NCBI GenBank assembly: GCA_035310125.1
Contig: DATGEP010000348.1
Location: 1-15,604 of the forward strand
Length of the DNA stretch: 15,604 bases
Reading direction: 5' to 3'
Source of the DNA: DATGEP01 sp035310125
GTDB lineage: Bacteria > Chloroflexota > Ktedonobacteria > Ktedonobacterales > JADMIN01
Shown: piece by piece, positions 1-6,103 of the stretch
How positions within the stretch are numbered: position 1 is the stretch's first letter
Layout of the letters: every line of letters begins with the position of its first letter
Notes under the pieces: model-generated
The model's database searches: none
What the model was told of the DNA's origin: nothing
What the model saw: only the letters and a program-made list of their open reading frames with translations
Program-made: the position numbers and the translations under genes

Positions 1-295
1 TGGGCGCCACCAGACTGACCGTGATATCACACTGCACAGTGTCATCGTTCGTGACGCGAATGCTAAGGGCTTCCGCCTCGGATTCAAGCAACACCCGAGT
101 GGGGGCGCTCACCTGCAAGCGCGGGTTCGCGCACGGCTGAGTTGAGGTCGACGCAACACCCTTATCTTGCTGTCGCGCCTGCTGATCGAGCGTCTGAAAA
201 CTGTGGAGGGCCGTCCCGTTCACCGTCAGCGTTGCCGCAACGAGAATGCATACGCCGACGAGCGCTCCAAGGGTGGCGGCGAGTTTTATACGCAT
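1..295 (-). CDS. Exported or membrane-anchored protein, N-terminal part (cut by left edge)
   Basis: The gene runs off the left edge; 98 codons are present with no stop. It starts at an ATG (293-295) preceded on the minus strand by AAAAGG at a spacing of 9 nt. Residues 5-27 are a hydrophobic segment after a short basic start (MRIK), so this is a signal peptide or signal anchor; no lipobox is evident. A Gln/Ser/Thr-rich linker follows (about 33-54). Then comes a stretch with Cys55-Ala-Asn-Pro and, further on, S-I-R-V-T-N-D-D-T-V-Q-C (Cys89). That pattern (C..NP, beta strands, VTN-D-D/S, C) is typical of Ig-like extracellular beta-sandwich modules of the NEW3 or similar sort, with a possible Cys55-Cys89 disulfide. 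What the full protein does cannot be told. The Ig-like reading is by resemblance only. No promoter of consensus quality was found upstream. Confidence 0.75.
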   Translation of the reverse strand, partial: MRIKLAATLGALVGVCILVAATLTVNGTALHSFQTLDQQARQQDKGVASTSTQPCANPRLQVSAPTRVLLESEAEALSIRVTNDDTVQCDITVSLVAP

Positions 296-598
296 ACTGT
301 GATGCCTTTTCGACTAGCCAGTTCCTCCACTGGCCCAAACGGTGGTCGTACGCACTACCGCGGTTGGCGTCTCGACTATTGGATCGACGCCATACTCCTC
401 ACCTGCCGGCCGACTGTATGCAGACTGTCTTATAGCTTCCCGGAGCGGAGTGCGTAGGAACCATGATCGAACGTCTTCGGCTTCCTGCCCTCCCAGGCTA
501 CAGAAGTCGGTGCCCGGTCTGGCTCGGAGTGGAGCAGGAGGGGCAGGGTCAATGCTGGTGAGGCCCTCAAGGTCCTATCAACCGAATCTGGCGGCGGA
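296..598. other. Intergenic stretch of about 300 bases
   Basis: This lies between the start of the left-edge gene and the end of the 599-1051 gene. It must hold the control region of the left-edge gene. The visible items are the ribosome binding site beside 295, a TATAAG (minus strand, 429-434) without a fitting -35 box, and an imperfect inverted repeat at 366-391 (arms GGCGTC and GACGCC plus two inner pairs). No terminator with a T-run follows the 599-1051 gene. The open frames across it have no start signal and look like chance frames. Confidence 0.6.
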
Positions 599-1051
599 TC
601 ATGCGGGCGACGAGCGCCGTGCTGAGGGTGTTGGGTGGAAGAGCCGCGCATGGTGCTCACGCACAATTGCCCTCGGGAAAACCCCCAGCAGGGCATACGC
701 GGCAAGTCCAAACGCGATCCAGTCGAGTGCCGCATCTGCAGGCACATTGATGAGTGGCCCGACGAGCGGCAGCAGCAGAGCGATACCAGCCGCGACGACA
801 CCCTCAGGCACGAGCAAGGCGACTACCAGGACCAAGAGAGGTCCGACGTAGAGCACCTTGCGCACCCACGAAATGCGCGGGTCATGGCGCAGGGCATTCA
901 TGAACCGCAGACTGGATACCGGGTGCAGCACCATTTCCCAGGGATGCGGACGTGCGCCGTCTCGCGGTGACTGCTCAGCGGAGACAACGGGACGTGGTGA
1001 GACCAGTGAGGCCTGTGGGGACGTGGACTGCTCAAGTGCAAGCCGTGCCAT
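599..1051 (-). CDS. Small membrane protein of unknown function, YkvA (DUF1232)-like layout
   Basis: A 150-residue protein. The start ATG (1049-1051) follows a purine-rich stretch, GGAAGAGAAAAGAGATGA, that can serve as ribosome binding site. Residues 1-50 are polar and look disordered; an internal Met51 could be an alternative start. The conserved-looking core begins at N52-A-L-R-H-D-P-R-I-S-W-V-R-K. It continues with hydrophobic stretches at about 66-82, 84-102 and 109-126, and ends with a polar tail. The order D-P-R, W-x-x-K, two hydrophobic helices with an internal polar V-P-A-D turn, recalls YkvA/DUF1232 membrane proteins, but the match is by eye and weak. It is the last of three small membrane-protein genes on this strand (with 1306-1758 and 1915-2211), separated from the previous one by a strong hairpin, so it may have its own promoter. 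Its role may be in the envelope; this is inference. Confidence 0.7.
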   Translation of the reverse strand: MARLALEQSTSPQASLVSPRPVVSAEQSPRDGARPHPWEMVLHPVSSLRFMNALRHDPRISWVRKVLYVGPLLVLVVALLVPEGVVAAGIALLLPLVGPLINVPADAALDWIAFGLAAYALLGVFPRAIVREHHARLFHPTPSARRSSPA

Positions 1052-1182
1052 AGTTCATCTCTTTTCTCTTCCGCTCAGTACGTGTCTCTGCAGTGAGCGG
1101 AGTGAGGACCGTACGAAGTCCAGCCCCAGACTATAGATAGGGACAGCGTAGATCTGGCATGCCCTTACTCGACCCCTGCGCC

Positions 1183-1208
1183 GCCTCCAGCGGGGCTCCG
1201 CTGGAGGC
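1183..1208. repeat. Perfect 11-bp stem-loop between two genes
   Basis: The arms GCCTCCAGCGG (1183-1193) and CCGCTGGAGGC (1198-1208) pair perfectly around a 4-nt loop. It lies about 100 nt past the YggT-like gene's stop and about 130 nt before the 599-1051 gene. No T-run follows on either strand, so it is not a standard intrinsic terminator; it could still block read-through or stabilise the upstream mRNA end. A separate 13-bp palindrome, CATGACAGTCATG, sits at 1222-1234. Confidence 0.7.
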
Positions 1209-1305
1209 AGGCTGCCCGTGCCATGACAGTCATGACTGCTACTGCTACATGGGCATATCCACGCGCTGCGCTATCCACTCAATTGGCAGATTCCGGCGTA
1301 GAGGG

Positions 1306-1758
1306 TTACGCCGTGGCCGTAGGATGCCCCCGCTCCGCCAGGATCTGGATCACGCGCGCAACACCCCACGCCAGTAGCGCGTACACGACGATGGCCAGCA
1401 ACGCTGAGATCTCCAGCACACTGCCTCGACTCTGTGGGGTTGGGAAGACGCCTTGGAAGAACGCGACGAACGGGGCGGTTATCCCGTAGATGAAGCTGGT
1501 GAACCCCGCACTTGGGTTGGCAGCCAGGAGCTTCAGGATCACACGGGTGGCGATCAGCACCTCGATGATGCCGAAGACAAGGTAAATCAGCTGAGAGGCG
1601 CGATAGGCGGCCGCACCAGGAGCGCGTTGCCTCGTCGGCCAGACCGGTTGCGCTGGTTGGAGGGGCTGCGCTGATGGCATCGGCGGGCGGAGGGGCTGCG
1701 CCAGTTGCTCCGGTTGCTCCTCGTGCATGACAGGGTGATACACCTGTGCAGGTTCCAT
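1306..1758 (-). CDS. YggT family membrane protein
   Basis: A 150-residue protein of the YGGT family (Pfam YGGT), integral membrane proteins whose exact role is unclear in most bacteria but which are tied to envelope and osmotic stress, and in some lineages to cell division or thylakoid function. The start ATG at 1756-1758 has GGAGAGG upstream at an acceptable spacing, better than a longer start in another frame. Residues 1-48 form a Pro/Gln-rich, presumably cytoplasmic, head that the classic family lacks. TM1 lies at about 56-78. The hallmark stretch at 80-106 (A-N-P, then T-A-P-F-V-A-F-F-Q-G-V-F-P) precedes TM2 at about 114-138. It has one YGGT unit, where E. coli YggT has two. It follows the GlsB/YeaQ-like gene by about 150 nt on the same strand. 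The family call is firm; the function is not. Confidence 0.88.
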   Translation of the reverse strand: MEPAQVYHPVMHEEQPEQLAQPLRPPMPSAQPLQPAQPVWPTRQRAPGAAAYRASQLIYLVFGIIEVLIATRVILKLLAANPSAGFTSFIYGITAPFVAFFQGVFPTPQSRGSVLEISALLAIVVYALLAWGVARVIQILAERGHPTATA

Positions 1759-1914
1759 GGTGTGTTGTTCCTCTCCTCAAGTCTCAAGCTTCAGGTTCTT
1801 GGACGTCGACTCGACGCCTCGGCGATCGTGTATTCCACTCGTGTCGAGGTGCCCCGCCCAGTCCGCGCGTGGTAGCACACACGGATGGGCTCGGTGGTGT
1901 TTAGCAGCTTACCC

Positions 1915-2211
1915 CTAAGCCCGCGCGGTCCGGCGAGCGGTGAAGACGTGGACAATGACGACCAACAGGATCGCCCCAATGATTGCGACGACAAGCTCAC
2001 CTATCAGACCGTAGTGTTTGGCATCGAACAGGCCGAAATAGCTGACGACAAAGTTGGCAGCGATGGCGCCGAGGACGCCAAACACCAGATCACCCAGAAT
2101 GCCAAAGCCCCCACCGCGCATGGCGCGGCCCGCGAGGCCCGCAGCGATCGCGCCTGCGATAATTTGGAGGGCCAGATCGCTAAATGTCGCTGTGACTCCC
2201 ATGAGTACCAT
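1915..2211 (-). CDS. GlsB/YeaQ/YmgE family stress-response membrane protein
   Basis: A 98-residue protein of the transglycosylase-associated family (Pfam Transgly_assoc), small membrane proteins often induced by general, envelope or acid stress. Three hydrophobic segments lie at about 14-30, 38-60 and 70-90. The Gly-rich pattern G-L-A-G-R-A-M-R-G-G-G-F-G-I-L-G-D-L-V-F-G-V-L-G-A is the family signature. I chose the ATG at 2209-2211, because it gives the usual family length and has AAGGAG 7 nt upstream; a longer frame back to 2304 would add an unlike, polar head. It lies upstream of the YggT-like gene on the same strand. The nearest consensus promoter on this strand is about 670 nt upstream (2880-2908), which would give a very long leader. 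Confidence 0.9.
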   Translation of the reverse strand: MVLMGVTATFSDLALQIIAGAIAAGLAGRAMRGGGFGILGDLVFGVLGAIAANFVVSYFGLFDAKHYGLIGELVVAIIGAILLVVIVHVFTARRTARA

Positions 2212-2218
2212 GAAAACG

Positions 2219-2224
2219 CTCCTT
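2219..2224 (-). promoter_or_regulatory. Ribosome binding site fixing the start of the GlsB-like gene
   Basis: AAGGAG on the minus strand, 7 nt before the ATG at 2209-2211. The box is flanked by AAAA-type and TTTT-type runs that could pair weakly around it. Confidence 0.75.
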
Positions 2225-2395
2225 TTGGGCAGGCACCGCGCAACATCGGCGTGTGCCGCCAGTCGTCCACTGTGCGCCGGTATGGTCCCTTGGTTCCTTT
2301 GCACCTTCCGCTATGCCTTCATGCGCACTCCACTGAAGGCCGCCGAGATATCGAACACCTGCGGGACTCTGGGAGATGCCCACACAGGCGATAGG

Positions 2396-2428
2396 CGCTC
2401 TGTCCGCATGTCGTGCGGACCCAGAGCG
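2396..2428. repeat. Strong stem-loop in the gene-free stretch
   Basis: The left arm CGCTCTGTCCGCA (2396-2408) pairs with TGCGGACCCAGAGCG (2414-2428) around a 5-nt loop, 13 pairs with a 2-nt bulge. No T-run follows on either strand, so it is not a standard terminator. If transcription from 2880-2908 reaches the GlsB-like gene, this sits in its leader about 190 nt before the start codon. Confidence 0.7.
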
Positions 2429-2879
2429 AAGGTGTAAGTTCATGCACCCACCGCCGCATCCCTCGGTTGCTCGGCCGCCATGGACACCGCGAGTCCTAGC
2501 AGGTCTCGTCGCAGCGTAGTCGCATACAGCAGTGCGGACGGCGCAACGTTGCGTGCGAGAGTTGTGTTCCTAAACACTTGGATCGCTGGTGAGTGCGGCT
2601 GTCTCATGCAGTCGGCACTGTATCAAGCGCAGCTCGTCCAGAGGGGAGGCAGAGCGGGCGGATTGCCGGGACCGTCATCGAGGCGGTCCGGTGGTTGGCT
2701 GGTGTTGCGCTCTCTCTTACAACACGGAGGTCAAGGTGGTCGGCTTAAGGATTCACAAGAGCGGCTGCGTCAGCAGTCTGAGCATCCCAGCACGATGAGG
2801 GGGTGGTGAGGAGGGGTATGGGCCAGAGGTTCTTCTGCTCCCGGGTGAAGTATCAGGTGGTAGCCTCTCCAATCCGTTA

Positions 2880-2908
2880 ACTATACCACACAATTGGCGA
2901 GCTGTCAA
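2880..2908 (-). promoter_or_regulatory. Consensus sigma-70 promoter (minus strand)
   Basis: TTGACA (2903-2908) and TATAGT (2880-2885) are 17 bp apart on the minus strand; the -35 is perfect and the -10 has four of six consensus bases. Transcription would begin near 2873 and run left. It lies about 33 bp past the end of the 2941-3393 frame, so it starts a new transcript there. The first recognised gene downstream is the GlsB-like gene, about 660 nt away. Confidence 0.75.
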
Positions 2909-2926
2909 GTGTGGTGCGTCAAGTGT
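2885..2926. promoter_or_regulatory. Probable operator: inverted repeat and tandem repeat over the promoter
   Basis: A perfect 7-bp inverted repeat, ACCACAC (2885-2891) and GTGTGGT (2909-2915), is separated by 17 bp that contain the -35 box. One arm abuts the -10 box and shares its first base; the other lies just upstream of the -35. In addition GTCAAGTGT occurs twice 14 bp apart (2904-2912 and 2918-2926), the first copy overlapping the -35. A regulator binding either element would cover the promoter. Which regulator is unknown. Confidence 0.5.
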
Positions 2927-2940
2927 CAGTATCTTTCGTG

Positions 2941-3393
2941 CTAGCTAGAAGCCGAGCAAGGCCAGAGCGCCTTGTGGATACATAGCATGGTGACGTAAGG
3001 CGCCGGTGCGCGCCGGTGCGCGTCGGCGCGCACCGGCCTCCTGCTCCAGCGACCTTCGCCCGCCCGCTCGCCACTTACATACTCGACTTCGCGGCAGATG
3101 CGGCAGACCTGTGCAAGGGCGGGCCAGGCATCACTGGGGAGCCCCCGTCCACTCTGCAGCCGCACCGCCAGCACCGCCCCGATCCTCGCCAGCTCGTGAC
3201 CGACGAGTAGGACCGTGCGCAAGCCATGCCGGCGCGGCGCGCGCCGAGCATGCGGCAATCCAGCCGATAATGACTCAGAAAGCCGTGCCTCGCCTGGCGT
3301 CTCCGCTGCCATGCCACTTTCGCGCGCCAGATCGCGCAGCGCCCGCAATCTCCGCTCACGGGCTTGCTCCGAAGCGCCGTCATCAGGCTCCAT
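2941..3393 (-). CDS. Hypothetical basic protein, last gene of the sigma-factor operon
   Basis: A 150-residue frame I do not recognise. I chose the ATG at 3391-3393, because an AAAGGA box precedes it; a Met 12 codons earlier has no such box. Residues 1-27 are charged and would form a helix (E-Q-A-R-E-R-R-L-R-A-L-R). Residues 58-80 (about V61-L79) are moderately hydrophobic, then a C-R-I-C pair lies at 97-100. The last 40 residues are Arg/Pro-rich and run through a repeated GC-rich hairpin (3001-3037), so the true C-terminus may differ by a frameshift or the tail may be non-conserved. There is no signal peptide. It follows the 8-TM gene by 76 nt on the same strand, so co-transcription with the ECF sigma operon is likely. 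It could also be a chance frame in GC-rich DNA; competing frames exist on both strands here. Confidence 0.42.
   Translation of the reverse strand: MEPDDGASEQARERRLRALRDLARESGMAAETPGEARLSESLSAGLPHARRAPRRHGLRTVLLVGHELARIGAVLAVRLQSGRGLPSDAWPALAQVCRICREVEYVSGERAGEGRWSRRPVRADAHRRAPAPYVTMLCIHKALWPCSASS
3001..3037. repeat. Tandem GCGC-rich repeat forming an 11-bp hairpin
   Basis: The 10-bp unit CGCCGGTGCG occurs twice in tandem (3001-3010, 3011-3020). The second copy is then mirrored by CGCGCACCGGC (3027-3037), giving a perfect 11-bp stem with GCCGGTGCGCG (3012-3022) and a TCGG loop. It lies in the 3' part of the 2941-3393 frame. No T-run follows. It may act as a transcript-end stabiliser, or be a slippage-prone site. 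Confidence 0.7.
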
Positions 3394-3469
3394 GCGTCCA
3401 TCCTTTCCGGCCGTATGCCCGTTCAGCACTTCGCGGGTGCGCTTCTTAACCTATTGAAACGTTCGAGGC

Positions 3470-4639
3470 TCAGCCGCGCATCACGGGCGAGAGAGCATCT
3501 TCACGCATGGGTTCACGCATGGCCGTTGCCTGTGCCAATCCAGCCGCTTCGAGCGGGATGAGGCTGGCCCACCCACTGAGCAGCCCGGCGAGCGTCAGGA
3601 CGATGCCGAGGTCGCCATGCCACACGCCGACGGCGGCTGCGCCGAGAATGGGTGGGTTCGCAACCACCACTGCGACGCCCCGATACGATACCAGCGCCAT
3701 CGCAGTCGCCGCCAGCAGCCACGCCAGCACCCAGCCGCAGAAGCCGCGCGTGTAGGCGCTGCGGCCCGCGCCCGCGAGCAGCAACAGCGCGGAGCCAGCC
3801 AGCAGTGTGTAGATCAGCAGCATCGCCTCCCCGGTGTACATGGATGTCGGGGGAAGATGTGGACCAACCAGCGCCATGAGCGTGTCGCCGGAGTCCACCC
3901 CAGCGCAGACACCATCCAGGTAATGTGTCAGGCTGAGTCTGGGCGCCTTACAATTCACGGTTGCCCAGGGGAGCGCGATGTAGCCCAGGCCCCAGAGCAG
4001 TATGCCAGCCAGCAGCGTTCCTAGCCCCACGAGCTGCGCCCGCGAGCGGCGCCAGGACCTCGATGCCGCGAGCCGTCCCGTCCGCTGCTGGATGCGCGGC
4101 TCACCCATCATCAGGTACGCGCTACCCCAGAGACTCGCCAGCGCCGCCAGCGCCAGCCAGAAGCCCGCGCCTGTTACAGTGTTTATGTGTACGATCCGAA
4201 GATCGCCATAGCTGGGTCCCGCCCATGAAGCGAAGGTGAGCGACAGCCAGACCGACAGCAACGTCAGCAAGGTCATGACCAGCAGCCAGAGGCCATGTAC
4301 GCGCTTTGACAGGCGCGCCAGCCGCGCGGATGTGCGCTGCCAGAGCGTCAGCGCCAGCAAGATACCCCCAAAGAGCAGAACCGTCCACAGCAAGCTGGCG
4401 TCGGCATATGTCCGTGGTCCTAGACGCGGCCCAGAGCGCGACACGAACAGCAGCGGAAATAGTGTGCCAGGCAGCAGGTCGGTGAAAGTGCGGCCGCTCT
4501 CATCTGGAAACGCGAACGACACTGCCACCCACGGCAGCCAGCTCGCCAATGTGAGCAGCATCGCGCCAAGGCAGGCGAGCCCGCGCACCGCTATCCAGCG
4601 CTGGCGCGAGCCGCGTGCCAGCCACCCTAACTGACTCAT
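3470..4639 (-). CDS. Eight-TM membrane protein with two similar halves, in ECF sigma operon
   Basis: A 389-residue integral membrane protein of no family I can name. Eight hydrophobic segments lie at about 16-38, 82-101, 115-136, 154-176, 203-228, 271-292, 301-322 and 330-360. The two halves look alike. Each opens with a TM ending in a Leu-Pro-Trp motif (L-P-W-V-A-V and L-P-W-A-T-V), then has an outer loop of about 40-50 residues, two TMs joined by a basic inner loop, and a Gly-rich TM ending L-A-S-L-W-G-S or L-S-G-W-A-S. The second outer loop has two Cys (C-K-A-P and V-C-A-G) that could form a disulfide. The start ATG (4637-4639) lies 3 nt after the stop of the anti-sigma gene, with GGCGGA inside that gene's end as binding site, so translation is coupled. 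It may help sense or pass on the envelope signal, or be a transporter; that is inference. Confidence 0.85.
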   Translation of the reverse strand: MSQLGWLARGSRQRWIAVRGLACLGAMLLTLASWLPWVAVSFAFPDESGRTFTDLLPGTLFPLLFVSRSGPRLGPRTYADASLLWTVLLFGGILLALTLWQRTSARLARLSKRVHGLWLLVMTLLTLLSVWLSLTFASWAGPSYGDLRIVHINTVTGAGFWLALAALASLWGSAYLMMGEPRIQQRTGRLAASRSWRRSRAQLVGLGTLLAGILLWGLGYIALPWATVNCKAPRLSLTHYLDGVCAGVDSGDTLMALVGPHLPPTSMYTGEAMLLIYTLLAGSALLLLAGAGRSAYTRGFCGWVLAWLLAATAMALVSYRGVAVVVANPPILGAAAVGVWHGDLGIVLTLAGLLSGWASLIPLEAAGLAQATAMREPMREDALSPVMRG

Positions 4640-4642
4640 CCG

Positions 4643-6103
4643 CTATCCGCCAATCTTGAGTGGATAGACGCTCCACGTGCCGCCACTGTAGTGCAGCATC
4701 AGCGGCACATTGGAGCCGACGTTCAGCGCGTTGCCCACGGCCCACCCTTCGCCGGGCGATGTGAAGGCGACACCCATCAGCGCGACGCCGTGGATGACGA
4801 ATCCAACTTTGGTCCACTGTGTGCCATCCCAGTGCAACGTCGCGGCGCCATCGCCGACAGCCCAGCCGTCCGTGAGCGAGATCATCGTCACGGCATGCAG
4901 GATGTTGGGGGTGGGGCTGTAAATCTGCAGTATCTGCCCATCGTAATACTGGAAGATGCCTCCTGTTATGCCGGTTGCCGCGCCCACCATCCACGCCAGG
5001 CGCGAGGAGATGCCAGAAACACTGGTGAGTGTCGCGTCCACCGGGGCGCCCACGGTATGCCATGCGCCGTTTCCATAGTGGAGCAGCAGCGTGGCCATCG
5101 TGCCGCTTCCCTCACGAATCGCGGGTTCGACCGCCCACCCATCGTCAGCTGTGAGCATTGCGATACTATTGATGCCCAACGTGTGGAACCCTGGTGCGCC
5201 GGGCGCCGCGACGCGCTGCCACTGTCCAGCGGTGTAGTGCAAGAAGAAGCTATCTTGCGATGTTCCGGAATCGTCGCTGCCACCAATCCACCCCTCTGTG
5301 GGCGAGACCATTGCTATCGTCGTCAGGTAGATCGTTTCGTTCGGTACCATGTACCGGTCCGCTACCTGCCACGCGCCCGCCGTATAGCGGAGGATGATGT
5401 TTTCCGATATCGCCCAGCCATCCGTGCTGGAGAGCATCGAGACGCCAGTGATATCACCGACGGGAGGCGCTGGTGTCTTGTGCCAGGTCGTTCCATTGTA
5501 GCGCAAGGCAAATGGACCACACTGGGCGCAGGTTCCCCCGCTGGACGTGCTATCCGGATAAGTGATGCCAAAGAGCCAGCCGTCGTTTGGACTCACCATC
5601 GTCATGCTGGAGTATACGGCGGTAAGGCCCGGCGGCAGCCCGTCATTCGCTTGCGCCCATTGATTGACATCCGTACTCGGCGCTCCCGCGTGGGAGCCGC
5701 GCCCGTTCGCGAAGAGCGCCTGCGCCAGCAGCGCGACCATCACGACCGCCGCGACCGCTCCGATCAGCGAAAACACCCGGCGCGGCTGGCGCATACGCGC
5801 CGGCTCCACGCCCTGTGGTGCGGCTGATGGCGTGCCGAATTCCTGTTGTTCGACGATTTCCACAATTTCTCCTGCCAATGGCGCGTTCCCGCCCGCTCGA
5901 TCAATCCCAGCACGTAACGCCACATCCAGCCGGTCATATGCGGCGAGCAGCGCCTTGCAATGTTCGCAGGTCGCCGCGTGCGCCCGTACACGCGCTTCCT
6001 CGCCGTGCGAGAGGAGTCGCTGCGCGACCAGGGGCAAGTGCTCCGCGTATGCCGCGCACTCGACACCAGGCGCGGGCACGATACGCCAGTCTATTGGCGT
6101 CAT
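4643..6103 (-). CDS. Zinc-binding anti-sigma factor with seven DGW repeats (predicted beta-propeller)
   Basis: A 486-residue single-pass membrane protein, likely to hold the neighbouring ECF sigma factor inactive. The N-terminal cytoplasmic part carries a ZAS/HC2 zinc site, H42-x3-C46-x2-C49, with C16 as a likely fourth ligand. One TM helix lies at about 111-131. The outer part (about 160-486) holds seven repeats of 40-52 residues, each with a core like S-P-x-D/E-G-W-A-V-G followed by a strand such as L-x-H-Y-x-G-x-x-W; the first DGW is at 174-176 and the last GEGW at about 452-454. The fifth repeat is degenerate (L-A-W-M-V-G). Seven such units suggest a seven-bladed propeller. Two Cys (C-A-Q-C) lie in repeat 1. 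The ATG at 6101-6103 was chosen over a longer frame because it overlaps the sigma stop (ATGA) and follows GGAG at 8 nt. Strong call for anti-sigma; the propeller is inferred. Confidence 0.88.
   Translation of the reverse strand: MTPIDWRIVPAPGVECAAYAEHLPLVAQRLLSHGEEARVRAHAATCEHCKALLAAYDRLDVALRAGIDRAGGNAPLAGEIVEIVEQQEFGTPSAAPQGVEPARMRQPRRVFSLIGAVAAVVMVALLAQALFANGRGSHAGAPSTDVNQWAQANDGLPPGLTAVYSSMTMVSPNDGWLFGITYPDSTSSGGTCAQCGPFALRYNGTTWHKTPAPPVGDITGVSMLSSTDGWAISENIILRYTAGAWQVADRYMVPNETIYLTTIAMVSPTEGWIGGSDDSGTSQDSFFLHYTAGQWQRVAAPGAPGFHTLGINSIAMLTADDGWAVEPAIREGSGTMATLLLHYGNGAWHTVGAPVDATLTSVSGISSRLAWMVGAATGITGGIFQYYDGQILQIYSPTPNILHAVTMISLTDGWAVGDGAATLHWDGTQWTKVGFVIHGVALMGVAFTSPGEGWAVGNALNVGSNVPLMLHYSGGTWSVYPLKIGG

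Larger units (their letters stand above)
2212..2940. other. Long gene-poor stretch with promoter and hairpin
   Basis: About 730 bases with no convincing gene. On the minus strand it holds a consensus promoter (2880-2908), a strong hairpin (2396-2428), a 12-bp palindrome CGCAACGTTGCG (2542-2553) and a short GTGTT/AACAC inverted repeat near 2566-2580. The open frames on both strands lack ribosome binding sites with proper spacing and their translations look like chance. It may be a long 5' leader of the GlsB-like gene or may encode a non-coding RNA starting near 2873; the sequence alone cannot decide. Confidence 0.6.

Noticed and set aside
1183..1208. Hairpin considered as an intrinsic terminator
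   Set aside because: The stem is strong but there is no run of T on either strand, so I list it only as a stem-loop. The same holds for 2396-2428 and 3001-3037.
2480..2809. A 109-codon plus-strand frame in the gene-free stretch
   Set aside because: No ribosome binding site before the ATG, composition of chance type, no motif; the minus-strand signals explain the region better.
2818..2880. A 20-codon plus-strand frame (M-G-Q-R-F-F-C-S-R-V-K...) after a GGAGGGG run
   Set aside because: The purine run is only 3-4 nt from the ATG, too close for a good binding site, there is no plus-strand promoter, and the frame ends on the minus-strand -10 box.
4691..5827. A 378-codon plus-strand frame opposite the anti-sigma gene
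   Set aside because: Antisense to the DGW repeats, Arg/His-rich, no start signal; a shadow frame.
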